DNA of 64,000 nucleotides, from the NCBI GenBank assembly GCA_037349315.1, contig JBAIAC010000056.1:534501-598500 (forward strand). The letters run 5' to 3'. A program made the translations under genes and the position numbers. Shown piece after piece: positions 54,939-63,575 of the stretch (positions are counted from its first letter, which is position 1; every line of letters begins with the position of its first letter). Below the pieces are notes generated by a model. The model was given only the letters and a program-made list of their open reading frames with translations. It was not told the DNA's origin and made no database searches. This stretch comes from Chelydra serpentina (Eukaryota > Chordata > Testudines > Chelydridae).

Positions 54939-56504
54939 CTAGGAGGCGGGGTCGGATTGTGATACAGCAGAGTTTAGGACCGCCGAACCAAAAGCGGCGG
55001 CGTCTCTAGAATGTTGCACTATGGCATAATGCGAGGCAAAAGTGTGTACTGACGACCATGTCGCGGCCCTACAAATGTCTTGTATAGGTATGTGTGCCAG
55101 GAAGGCAGACGACGAGGCCTGAGCTCGGGTGGAGTGGGCCGTAGTGTGCATGGTGGGGACACCTGCCAAGTCGTAGCATGCGCGGATGCACGAGGTGATC
55201 CATGACGAGATGCGCTGAGAAGAGACGGGAAGGCCTTTCATCCGGTCCGCCACGGCGATGAACAGCTGGGTCGATTTCCGGAACGGCTTTGTCCTCTCGA
55301 TGTAGAAGGCGAGGGCTCTCCGGACATCCAGGGAATGGAGTTGCTGCTCCTTCCTGGAGGCATGGGGCTTAGGATAAAAGACAGGTAGAAAAATGTCTTG
55401 GTTAATATGGAAGGCCGACACTACCTTGGGCAGGAAAGCCGGGTGTGGCCTGAGCTGTACTTTATCCCTATGGAACACCGTATAAGGTGGTTCCGAAGTA
55501 AGCGCTCTGAGCTCAGAGACGCGTCTAGCCGAGGTGATGGCTACTAGAAAGGCCGTTTTCCATGAGAGATACAGCATGGAGCAAGTGGCCATGGGCTCGA
55601 ATGGGGCACCCATGAGCCTGGTAATAACTAGGTTGAGGTCCCATGTAGGGACCGGGCGGCGCACCAGCAGGTGTAGCCGTTCTAACCCCTTAAGGAACCT
55701 GGTGACCATGGGGTTGGAGAAAACAGAACCCGCCCCGTCCCGGGGGTGAAAGGCTGAAATTGCCGCTAGGTGGACTTTTAGCGACGAGAGAGCCAGACCC
55801 TGCTCCTTTAGTGAGAGGAGGTAGTCCAGTATGGTGTGAATCGGCACCTGCAGGGGGTTGTGACCCCGAGTGCCACACCACAGAGAAAAACGTTTCCACT
55901 TAGCTGAGTAGGTGGACCTGGTGGAGGGTTTCCTACTGCTCAGCAGAACGTGCTGGACCGGGCTGGAACATTGTAGCTCCGACGGGTTCAGCCATGCAGC
56001 AGCCACGCCGTGAGGTGAAGGGACTGCAGGTCGGGATGATGGAGCCTGCCGTGCTGCTGCGTGATCAGGTCCGGCCATCGCGGTAGAGGGATTGGGTCTG
56101 TCACGGACAGGTCCAGGAGCGTGGTATACCAGTGTTGCCTGGGCCACGCTGGAGCAATCAGGATCATTCTGGCCTTGTCCCTGCGTAGTTTGAGCAGGAC
56201 TCTGTGAACCAGTGGAACTGGTGGAAAGGCATAGGCCAGGTTGTCTGTCCAAGGATGGAGAAAAGCGTCTGTCAGGGAGCCTGGGGAGCGACCCTGGAAT
56301 GAGCAGAACACTTGGCATTTCCTGTTCTCGCAAGTCGCGAAGAGATCTATCTGGGGAAACCCCCACTTCTGGAAGACAGAGTGGATGACGTCTGGTCGAA
56401 TGGACCACTCGTGAGTTTGAAAGGACCTGCTCAGGCGGTCCGCCAAGGTGTTCTGGACTCCTGGGAGAAACGAGGCCACGGGGTGAATGGAACGGGCTAT
56501 GCAA
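54939..56504 (-). CDS. DIRS tyrosine recombinase ORF
   Basis: Open frame of 521 codons counted from a TTG; an ATG lies at codon 63. The upstream part overlaps the RT frame by 517 bases and looks like shadow sequence. The domain proper starts about residue 210 (STRSTYSAKWKRFSLWC, a SAM-like DNA-binding segment). Catalytic residues are visible: Arg in SARRVSELRAL (about 328), His-x-x-Arg in TAHSTRAQ (about 457/460) and Tyr in FASHYAIV (about 493). It integrates the circular cDNA. The C-terminus is 29 residues past the tyrosine. Confidence 0.88.
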   Translation of the reverse strand: MHSPFHSPRGLVSPRSPEHLGGPPEQVLSNSRVVHSTRRHPLCLPEVGVSPDRSLRDLREQEMPSVLLIPGSLPRLPDRRFSPSLDRQPGLCLSTSSTGSQSPAQTTQGQGQNDPDCSSVAQATLVYHAPGPVRDRPNPSTAMAGPDHAAARQAPSSRPAVPSPHGVAAAWLNPSELQCSSPVQHVLLSSRKPSTRSTYSAKWKRFSLWCGTRGHNPLQVPIHTILDYLLSLKEQGLALSSLKVHLAAISAFHPRDGAGSVFSNPMVTRFLKGLERLHLLVRRPVPTWDLNLVITRLMGAPFEPMATCSMLYLSWKTAFLVAITSARRVSELRALTSEPPYTVFHRDKVQLRPHPAFLPKVVSAFHINQDIFLPVFYPKPHASRKEQQLHSLDVRRALAFYIERTKPFRKSTQLFIAVADRMKGLPVSSQRISSWITSCIRACYDLAGVPTMHTTAHSTRAQASSSAFLAHIPIQDICRAATWSSVHTFASHYAIVQHSRDAAAFGSAVLNSAVSQSDPAS

Positions 56505-58003
56505 AAGTCCCAGAGCTGAGTTGCCTCTCGGCAGAGGGGAAGGGAGTGTGCCCCTCCCTGTCTGTTGATGTAATGCATGGCCGTCGTGCTGTCTGTAAAA
56601 ATGGAGACACAGCGGCCCTGTAAGTGTTGGGCGAAGGCTTGGCAGGCAAGACGTACCGCTCGGAGTTCTCTGACATTGATGTGTAATGTCAGCTCCTGCT
56701 CAGACCACAGGCCCTGCGTTTGGAAGTTCTGCAGGTGAGCCCCCCAGCCGAGGGATGACGCATCCGTAGTCAAGGCACGGGAAGGCTGAGGTGGATGAAA
56801 GGGAACACCTGACATCACCTGTGCAGGGTCCAGCCACCAGTTGAGGGAGGCTAGGACTTGCGGTGGGACCGTGAGAATCATATCGAGGTTGTCCCTGTGT
56901 GGCTGGTACGCGGAGGCCAGCCATGCTTGGAGGGGCCGTAGGCGTAACCTGGCGTGAGCTGTCACGAAGGTGCATGATGCCATGTGACCCATGAGGCTGA
57001 GGCAGCAGCGGGCTGTTGAAGTTGGAAAGGCTCGGAGGCTGCGTATGGCGGCTGCAAGGGTTTGGAAGCGAGCCTCTGGGAGGAACGCCCTGGCGAGGGT
57101 AGAGTCCAGTACTGCCCCTATGAAGTCTATTCTCTGCGTTGGGACCAAAGTGGACTTTTCTACGTTCAGTAGGAGGCCCAGACGGTTGAACATGTCCATG
57201 GCCTTGCGAATGTGAGACTGGACCTGGTTGGCGGAGTTGCCACGGATAAGCCAGTCGTCGAGGTAGGGGAATACCTGAACCCTTTGACACCGAAGGGCGG
57301 CTGCTTCCACTGCCATGCACTTTGTAAAGACTCTCAGTGCTGTTGAGAGGCCGAATGGCAGGACTGCGAACTGGAAGTGTCTCTGGCCCACTACGAAGCG
57401 CAGGAAGCGTCTGTGAGGTGGGTAGATGGCAATATGGAAATAGGCGTCCTTCATGTCGAGGGCGGCGTACCAGTCTCCCTGATCCATAGAGGGGATAAGA
57501 GTGCCCAGGGAGAGCATACGGAATCTCAACTTTACCATAAATTTGTTGAGACCCCGTAAATCCAGGATAGGACGTAGCCCCCGCTTTGCCTTTGGGATTA
57601 GGAAATAACGGGAGCAGAATCCCTTGTCTCTGAGATCCCTTGGGACCTCCTCCACCGCTCCTACAGTAAGGAGTTCGTGCACCTCCTGGATAAGGAGTTG
57701 CTCGTGAGAAGGGTCCCTGAAGAGGGACGGGGTGGGAGGGTGGGACGAAGGCGGGGAGACGAACTGCAGTCGGTATCCCCCCTGGACGGTATGTAAGACC
57801 CAGCGGTCCGTGGTGATATTTGACCATGCCGGGGAGAAGGGGGAGAGGCGGTTCAGGAACAGGAGGGCAGGATCGGTAGGGACTGGTACTCCGGCCTCGA
57901 GCACCCCTTCAAAAATTTTGTTTGGGCCCCGACGATGGCTTGTGGGGGCCCTGCCTCTGGCCGGTCTGTCGGCCAGGCTGCTGTCTCCTACCCCCTCGAC
58001 CAC
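55988..58003 (-). CDS. DIRS reverse transcriptase / RNase H ORF
   Basis: 671 codons counted from a GTG; no ATG occurs before codon 156, which is already inside the RT, so a +1 frameshift from the gag-like frame (95-base overlap) is the likely route. RT motifs: LRPILDLRGLNKF, ALDMKDAYFHI (about 181-191), LPFGLSTALRVF (215-226) and FPYLDDWLI with YLDD at 247-250. RNase H: TTDAS (D414), VRELRA (E446), FTDST (D471) and LADRLSR (D522), all four acidic residues present. A conserved tail follows (IDLFATCENRKC, AYAFPPVPLVHRVL, APAWPRQHWY). Confidence 0.9.
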   Translation of the reverse strand: MVEGVGDSSLADRPARGRAPTSHRRGPNKIFEGVLEAGVPVPTDPALLFLNRLSPFSPAWSNITTDRWVLHTVQGGYRLQFVSPPSSHPPTPSLFRDPSHEQLLIQEVHELLTVGAVEEVPRDLRDKGFCSRYFLIPKAKRGLRPILDLRGLNKFMVKLRFRMLSLGTLIPSMDQGDWYAALDMKDAYFHIAIYPPHRRFLRFVVGQRHFQFAVLPFGLSTALRVFTKCMAVEAAALRCQRVQVFPYLDDWLIRGNSANQVQSHIRKAMDMFNRLGLLLNVEKSTLVPTQRIDFIGAVLDSTLARAFLPEARFQTLAAAIRSLRAFPTSTARCCLSLMGHMASCTFVTAHARLRLRPLQAWLASAYQPHRDNLDMILTVPPQVLASLNWWLDPAQVMSGVPFHPPQPSRALTTDASSLGWGAHLQNFQTQGLWSEQELTLHINVRELRAVRLACQAFAQHLQGRCVSIFTDSTTAMHYINRQGGAHSLPLCREATQLWDFCIARSIHPVASFLPGVQNTLADRLSRSFQTHEWSIRPDVIHSVFQKWGFPQIDLFATCENRKCQVFCSFQGRSPGSLTDAFLHPWTDNLAYAFPPVPLVHRVLLKLRRDKARMILIAPAWPRQHWYTTLLDLSVTDPIPLPRWPDLITQQHGRLHHPDLQSLHLTAWLLHG

Positions 58004-60308
58004 GCGGCCTCCTGTAAAAGTCTTGTCGTGGTGGGGGAGGGAAGTAGGTGCGTCTCACGAACGGCCGGAAGGGCCTGCGCTGCATCGCGGGGGTATTCAT
58101 CCCCAGCGTGCGGATGATGGTACGACCGTCTTTTAAGGTCTGCAGCTTAGGGTCTGTCTTCTCCGAAAACAGGCCCTGCCCGTCAAAGGGTAGGTCCTGG
58201 ATAGTATGCTGGACCTCTGCTGGGAGGGTGGAGGATTGCAACCAGGAGATACGCCGCATGGCGACTCCGGAGGCGATGGTTCTGGCAGCGGAGTCGGCGA
58301 TGTCCAAGGAGGCCCGCAGCGACGTCCTGGCCAGCTTTTTGCCCTCCTCCACGAAGGCTTTATACTCCTGTCTGGACTCTGGAGGTATAAGCTCTTTGAA
58401 CTTCTCCATCGAGACCCAGGTGTTATAACCGTAGCGGCTCAGGAGTGCCTGTTGGTTCACCGCACGAAGCTGTAGGCCCCCTCCTGAGTAGATCTTCCTA
58501 CCAAACAAGTCTAGGCGCTTGGCGTCCTTCGACTTTGGGGCCGGGGCTTGTTGGCCGTTCCTCTCCCTCTCGTTGACGGATTGGACCACCAACGAACACG
58601 GAGGGGGGTGCGTGTAAAGGTATTGAAAGTCCCTCGGGGGGGCCATGTACTTTCTCTCTACCCCCCTGGCAGTGGGGGGTGTTGATGCTGGTGTCTGCCA
58701 GATGGATGTGGCGTTGGCAAGGATGGTACGCACAAAGGGTAGGGCAACCCTAGTGGGGGCATCGGTCGTGAGGATGTCCACCACTGGGTCCTCCAGTTCA
58801 GGGACCTCTTCTATCTGGAGGACCATGTTGAGGGCCAACCTGCAGAGCAGGTCTTGATGGTCCCTGAGATCAATAGGAGGTGGGCCGGATGATGATGCTC
58901 CAGCCACTGCCTCGTCAGGAGAGGAGGAGGAGGACAGGCCTTGGGCGAGCGGGTCCTCGACGGGTACCGCTTCGGAGCCCAGGGCTGGGGGCTCCGGTTC
59001 TGTCTGCTCTACCTCTGGCGGAGGCCTGGAGACTGTAGCCTCTGGAGGTCGGGAGACTGTAGCCTGTGGCGCTCTACGCTCCAACGTGGTTGAGGTAGGA
59101 GCTCTTGTTGGTACCCTCTGGGCTTCATAGTAGACCATGGGGGTCCAAAATGGCCACCGCTCCTGAACCTGCCCGGTCTCTGGCAGGTGACCCTGGTCGC
59201 TGATGGTGCGCTCCTCCGCATAGAGGTCGCTGCCAGCTCTGGAAGAGCGGGATCCAGAACGCGAAGGCCAGGGTGGGGCAGAGTAGCCATGCAGAGACGT
59301 CTGTGTGGCCAGGGTCTGCCTCCTTGGTGGGGTCCGGTGCCGGGATGGTATCCGGTACCGGGAACCTGATCGGTGCCGGGATGATGTCCGGTGCCGGGAG
59401 CCGGATCGGTACCGGGATGGTGTCCGGTGCCGGGAGCCGGATCGGCGTCGAGAGCCGGATCGGCGCCGGGATGGGGACCGGCGTCGAGAGCCGGATCGGA
59501 GGCGGGACCTGGATCGGTACCGGCGATGATCTCGGTACCGTGACACGGATCGGGACCTGGAACGTCTCGGCGATCTGCGCGTCGACCGGCCGCGGGACCG
59601 GGAGCGGCGTCGAGAGTCAGGGTACCTCCGTGTGGATGGAGACCTGGAGCGGTACCGCGAGTACGAACGGCGCCGGGATCGAGATCGGTGCCGGGACTGC
59701 GAGCGGTACCTTGGAGACGCAGGTGGCTGCTGCTGGCTGGTCTCCGCCTGCGGCACCGGGTGGAAGATGGCCGGTGTTGGCGGCGGCGCCGGACTCGACG
59801 GCCTATGGAGGGCCGGAGTAAGTGGCACGGAGACCACTGGCACCGAACTCAACGGTCCTTCCGGTACCGGAGTTGGCGGTGCGGGCGCCTCAACAGACCT
59901 CGGCGGATCTGGAGCTGGCTGCGCATGCAGCGGCGCCTTAGTCGGTCCTCCCGACTTCTTGGCTCTCGGGGACAGAGGGCGGCTCTGCGAGGTCCCGGGT
60001 AGAGAGGGACGGTGCCTGGGTTCTTTACCGGAGCTTGGACGTTCCGGTGCCGCAGACGTTGAGGCCGCCGGGGTCGGTGCCGTGATACGATGCGGCGCTG
60101 ACATCGGGCTAAGAGACGCCTCTAAAAGGAGCTGCTTCAAGCGAAAGTCCCGCTCCTTCTTGGTCCGCGGCTTGAAGGACTTACAAATGCGGCACTTGTC
60201 CGGAAGGTGGGACTCCCCGAGGCACTTGAGACAGGAGGCGTGCGGATCTCCTGTAGGCATCAGCTTCTGGCATGCCGAGCAAGGCTTGAATCCCGGTGAG
60301 CCAGGCAT
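57909..60308 (-). CDS. DIRS gag-like ORF with zinc motif and RS-rich region
   Basis: 799 codons from a true ATG. Residues 10-43 hold CSACQKLMPTGDPHASCLKC and LPDKCRICKSF, a CxxC/HxxxCxxC-type zinc-binding arrangement seen in vertebrate DIRS gag-like proteins. Proline-rich sequence covers about 80-200; an arginine-serine repeat region covers about 200-330; an acidic stretch follows near 430-500; a more globular part is at 500-700; and a basic, Arg/Gly-rich C-terminus ends it (RRPRGRGGRRQQPGRQTG). Presumed RNA-binding structural protein; the RS region resembles splicing-factor RS domains. Confidence 0.82.
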   Translation of the reverse strand: MPGSPGFKPCSACQKLMPTGDPHASCLKCLGESHLPDKCRICKSFKPRTKKERDFRLKQLLLEASLSPMSAPHRITAPTPAASTSAAPERPSSGKEPRHRPSLPGTSQSRPLSPRAKKSGGPTKAPLHAQPAPDPPRSVEAPAPPTPVPEGPLSSVPVVSVPLTPALHRPSSPAPPPTPAIFHPVPQAETSQQQPPASPRYRSQSRHRSRSRRRSYSRYRSRSPSTRRYPDSRRRSRSRGRSTRRSPRRSRSRSVSRYRDHRRYRSRSRLRSGSRRRSPSRRRSGSRRRSGSRHRTPSRYRSGSRHRTSSRHRSGSRYRIPSRHRTPPRRQTLATQTSLHGYSAPPWPSRSGSRSSRAGSDLYAEERTISDQGHLPETGQVQERWPFWTPMVYYEAQRVPTRAPTSTTLERRAPQATVSRPPEATVSRPPPEVEQTEPEPPALGSEAVPVEDPLAQGLSSSSSPDEAVAGASSSGPPPIDLRDHQDLLCRLALNMVLQIEEVPELEDPVVDILTTDAPTRVALPFVRTILANATSIWQTPASTPPTARGVERKYMAPPRDFQYLYTHPPPCSLVVQSVNERERNGQQAPAPKSKDAKRLDLFGRKIYSGGGLQLRAVNQQALLSRYGYNTWVSMEKFKELIPPESRQEYKAFVEEGKKLARTSLRASLDIADSAARTIASGVAMRRISWLQSSTLPAEVQHTIQDLPFDGQGLFSEKTDPKLQTLKDGRTIIRTLGMNTPAMQRRPFRPFVRRTYFPPPPRQDFYRRPRGRGGRRQQPGRQTGQRQGPHKPSSGPKQNF
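59319..59711 (-). repeat. Tandem codon repeat encoding the RS-rich region
   Basis: On the + strand, units such as GGTGCCGGGAGCCGGATCGG and TACCGGGATGGTGTCCGG repeat with variable length, giving SRHRxxSRYRSG-type peptide repeats on the minus strand. Frames on the + strand across here (for example 59,273-59,821 and 59,632-60,333) are shadows of this repeat. Confidence 0.8.
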
Positions 60309-60499
60309 TGGCCCGGTACCGGGGTGGGGATAAGGGGAGAAGCCCCTTATCTCCAGCTACTATTGTCACTGAGACTAACAACAACTATTAACAACTAATT
60401 AACAGTACTTAAACTATCTAAAAGATAAACGAGTGCTGATAAGCTAGGGCTGTGGAGGTCAGCGAGCTGCTCTCCACTGTTCCAACGACCGACACGGGC

Positions 60500-60667
60500 G
60501 GTAAGAAGGAACTGAGAGGGCGATGGGCCGGCTGCAGTATATATCGGGGCACCTAACGGCGCCACTCCAGGGGGCGCCAGCCGGCCCACCGAGTGTTGCT
60601 AGGGTAAAAATCTTCCGACGATCGTGCACGCCGCGCGCGCACACCTAACTGGAATACATATGAGCAA
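60500..60667 (-). repeat. DIRS terminal inverted repeat (upstream end)
   Basis: Inverted copy of 54,621-54,788. Visible differences are small (GTGCGCGCGCGG versus GCGCGCGCGCGG, and one A/G). It should hold the promoter for the gag-like ORF, whose ATG is about 190 bases inside. Confidence 0.85.
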
Positions 60668-60682
60668 GCACTCGAAGAAGAA

Positions 60683-60861
60683 CCAGGAACTGTGTTATGC
60701 ACTGTTCCCTGTAAGGTGTGCGCATGTGCGCGCGCACACAGCTCCTAAACCCCGCGCACACAGCGAAACACCGCGCGCACAAACATTTGCACAGAAGCAC
60801 AACAATTTGCACAGAAGACATTTTTTGCGCACACGGCCTGTCAAAAATTCGAAGGAACATT
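60683..60861. other. Unclassified CG/CA-rich segment
   Basis: CGCATGTGCGCGCGCACACA, CCCCGCGCACACAGCG and two copies of AATTTGCACAGAAG-type words. It separates the DIRS end from the resumed CR1 text and so is probably another small insertion, but its ends are not clear. Confidence 0.3.
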
Positions 60862-61039
60862 GGTGCTATGTAACCTATTGCTTAAATCAGCCTCTGCACC
60901 AGATGACAGGAGGTTAGCTAATGTAATGCCGATTTTTAAAACAGGCTCAAAGGTGATCCTGGCAATTACAGGCCAGTAAGCCTAAATTCAGTACCAGGCA
61001 AATTGGTTGAAACTATAGCAAAGTGAAGCAAAGGGGGAA

Positions 61040-62275
61040 AGGTTTCCACCGGGGTGGAGGGCAGAGGTGGAGTGGCTTTTCTGCTGATTTTGAACAGTCA
61101 GGTACCAGGACAATAAGAAGAGCTCAACATGGAGCTATTTAGCTAAGGGAGGCGTTGAAAGACCCGTTCAATAGTGAGCCACAGTAATGTGTGTTGCTGT
61201 AGTGTGTTCTACCTGGCATTGCTCTTTTTCACCCCGGTATGAACCTTGTAACTGTGTGTACAGCAACATAACATTGCAAATACACCTATTGCTATTATTT
61301 GTGAATGATGGCAGCTGAGCCAGCATATGCTGTGAACTAATAAAGCTGAATTAAGTTTCCAAAAATAGACTTTTATTCCATACCCATGCAAACAGACACA
61401 TTTATAATTGAATACAATGTAATAAATACAGGGAAAAGAACTTGTGAAGGGGAAAGAGCAGTCATTTCCGTGTCTTTCACAAGCTGGTGTATGTGCATCT
61501 CTGATTGCCTGTACCCCGTGGGAGTGGGAGTGCAGCGGCTCTGGACACTACGTGGAATATGTGTGTGGGGTCCAGGGAAGTCCTGGAATGCAGTTCTCCA
61601 TGGGCTGCAGGGGGAGGTGGGCACTGGACTGTTGAACCTGAAGCCATGGTGAGTACAGCCCTGTGGGGAGGGGACGAGTTGGGGAAATAAGGCGGGAATA
61701 GCTCATGGGCGTGAATAGATGAGCAGAGGGCAAATGAACTGCATCCTGGCCCTGTTTTCCACAAGCGAGTGTTCAATGTTTCCCACACGTGGTGGTGATT
61801 TTAGCTGATACCTCACTTCTGGGTAATGGAGGCTGAAAGTGTCCTACTGCAGTGGAAGAAGTAAGGCAGCCCTGCCCAGAAACCTTCGGCAGAGGATTAC
61901 AGACAGCCTCCAGGAAAGTTTCCTCAAGTTCTCTATGAATGATTCACGGGATATCTTGGTGCACATAAACAAACCGTTCCACGAGGCCCCCTCTGCCTAA
62001 CTCTACAGAGGAATAAGAAGCAGATAGCAACTCTACCTCCATTGGTTGTTTCACTACATCTCCTCGCGTACATAAAAAATGTAAATCAACAGATGTGTCC
62101 TGCTACTTTGGGGTTTCCAGCCCTGTATTTTCAAAACAAACCGTATACTTACCAGAGGGGTTCCTCCCCCCGGCACCAGGCTTGCCTATGCAGGACTGTA
62201 GGGACTAGCTGGACTGCACAGGAGTCAAAAACAGATCCTGGCCTTCCTGCACTGCTGGATACCCCGGTTGCCTGT
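61040..62275. other. Non-genic, probably transposon-derived
   Basis: AATAAAGCTGAATTAAGTTT at 61,340 and TGGAATGCAGTTCTCCATGG resemble sequences flanking Harbinger-type transposon genes in turtles, but I see no intact nuclease frame. Several short frames on both strands lack domains. Confidence 0.35.
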
Positions 62276-62280
62276 CCCCC

Positions 62281-62666
62281 CTATTCCACTTCCTCCTTCT
62301 CCTTCCCCTCGCTGTTCACGGCTGGGGCCTGTGACGCATGCTCCCCCGAAGTATCTACGGGGGTCTTGAGGGTGGCATGCAGCTCTTTGTAAAAGCGGCA
62401 GGTCTGAGGCGCCACACCAGAGTGATTGTTAGCCTCCCTTGTCTTCGGTACACCTGCCACAGCTCCTTGGCTTTCACGTGGCACTGCTGCTGCTCCCTGT
62501 TGGAGCCCTTCTCCTCCCTGCCCCGAGCGATCTGCCCAGAGATTTTGAGGGTTTTACAGCTGGATCCGGGCAGTGTCTGCGCAGCCTCCTCTCCCCACAG
62601 ACCCTGGAGATTTAACACCTCCTGAGTAGGCCAGGCAGGAGCACGTCTGCAGCATGGAGCTGGCAT
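62281..62666 (-). pseudogene. Myb/SANT-like (trihelix) DNA-binding domain remnant
   Basis: On the minus strand RAPAWPTQEVLNLQGLWGEE and GREEKGSNREQQQCHVKAKE, then ELWQVYRR, match the Myb/SANT-like domain that turtle Harbinger elements encode beside their nuclease. A one-base frameshift near 62,453 moves the rest (KTREANNHSGVAPQTCRFYK, ELHATLKT) into another frame, where it runs into an acidic tail ending EGKEKEEVE. A stop-free domain in two frames is best read as a dead transposon gene; a decayed host gene of the same family is possible. Confidence 0.6.
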
Positions 62667-62849
62667 GGTTAGCTGGGCAGTTGGTAGGTATGCTCAGGAG
62701 TTGCTATGTGCTTTCTCCAAGCTGGGCAACCAGGAAATGAATCTCAAAAATTCACAGGGCTTTAAAGGGGAGGGGCACGTACCTGTGTACCTGGCCACTG
62801 GGCAGCAGAGTTCAAAACCGTGACCAGAGTAGTCAAGGTGGGGCATCTC

Positions 62850-63165
62850 CTGGAGGCCATGAAAGTCGATGTAAGTAACACTGACACTGCATTGACTTAA
62901 CTATGTCAACCTGAACTCTATGCCTCTCGTGGCGGTGGAGTTATTAAGTTGGCGTAGTGGGTGAGTTACATCAGTTGGAGTGAAATTTTGGTGTAGACGC
63001 TTACATGGTTAGGTTGACGTAAGCTGCCGGGCCATAGTTATAGTGACCTAACCATAGACAGCGCTATGTTAGTGTAGACAGCGCTATGTTGGCGAGAGAG
63101 CTTCTCCCGCCAACATAGCTACCGCTTCTCAGGGAGGTGGACTAACTGCATCTACAGGAGAGCTC
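62850..63165. repeat. MITE-like sequence
   Basis: GGTGTAGACGCTTACATGGT, AGACAGCGCTATGTTAGTG and a second AGACAGCGCTATGTTGGCG, then GCCAACATAGCTACCGCTTC and CAGGGAGGTGGACTAACTGC. It shares the order of its last part with 39,898-40,110. Ends are not resolved. Confidence 0.4.
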
Positions 63166-63289
63166 CACACTGGTTAGTGGATGGATCAGAAACCTCCCAG
63201 AGCAATCAGCTGGGGTCAGACGTGCTGGAGTGGACACAAACTGTGATTGTCTTCTATCTGACTGATCACAGCATGGCTTTAAGGTGCCC

Positions 63290-63575
63290 TGAGCTGCAGG
63301 GATCACGGGAGGGATGCTCTCCTGACAGAGTAGGGGTTGGCCCCAATGCTGCAGCGAGGCACCAAGGGGTGCTGTGCCGCAGGAAGTGAGATGGTGGCTC
63401 AGAAGGGGGCGCATTCCCCTCGTAATCCACCCTGATTCTAATGCCCCATCTTGGGAGTAGGGGACACGGTGCTGCAGGGAACAAGGCAGGGGGCTCAGTA
63501 GGGGGCACGTTCCCCTCGTAGGCAGTGCTGACACCTATGCCCCAGCAGTGTACATGAGTCATCTCTAGCACAAGC
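63290..63575. repeat. Short degenerate tandem repeat
   Basis: Two or three units of about 90-100 bases share GCTCAG(A/T)AGGGGGC(G/A)C(A/G)TTCCCCTCGTA and AATGCCCCA(T/G)C. Frames on the minus strand here are repeat artefacts. Confidence 0.5.

Larger units (their letters stand above)
54575..60682 (-). mobile_element. Full-length DIRS-type tyrosine recombinase retrotransposon
   Basis: Organisation on the minus strand: inverted terminal repeat (60,667-60,500), gag-like ORF, RT/RNase H ORF, tyrosine recombinase ORF, internal complementary region (54,925-54,823), second terminal repeat (54,788-54,621). DIRS elements integrate by recombinase from a circular intermediate and make no target duplication; none is seen. 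All three frames are open over their full length and the terminal repeats differ at only a few positions, so the copy is recent and may be competent. Interrupts an old CR1. Confidence 0.88.
51685..61024 (+). mobile_element. Old CR1 copy split by LTR, MITE and DIRS insertions
   Basis: CR1 sequence is colinear across 51,690-51,970, 53,051-53,274, 54,105-54,574 and 60,862-61,024. Examples are AATTAAATTTAACATCCTTG, then GTAGCATTTAACTTCAAAAA, then AATTGAAGAACAGC-like text, then CCAGATGACAGGAGGTTAGC and TCAGTACCAGGCAAATTGGT. Stops are frequent; this is the oldest layer of the stack. Confidence 0.7.

Noticed and set aside
56700..57827. 375-codon minus-strand frame overlapping the DIRS RT
   Set aside because: It is a shadow in another frame; the RT/RNase H motifs are in the 55,988-58,003 frame.
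59273..60333. Plus-strand frames of 182 and 233 codons opposite the DIRS gag-like ORF
   Set aside because: They are the complement of the RS-encoding tandem repeat; the minus strand has the ATG start, zinc motif and colinear DIRS gene order.
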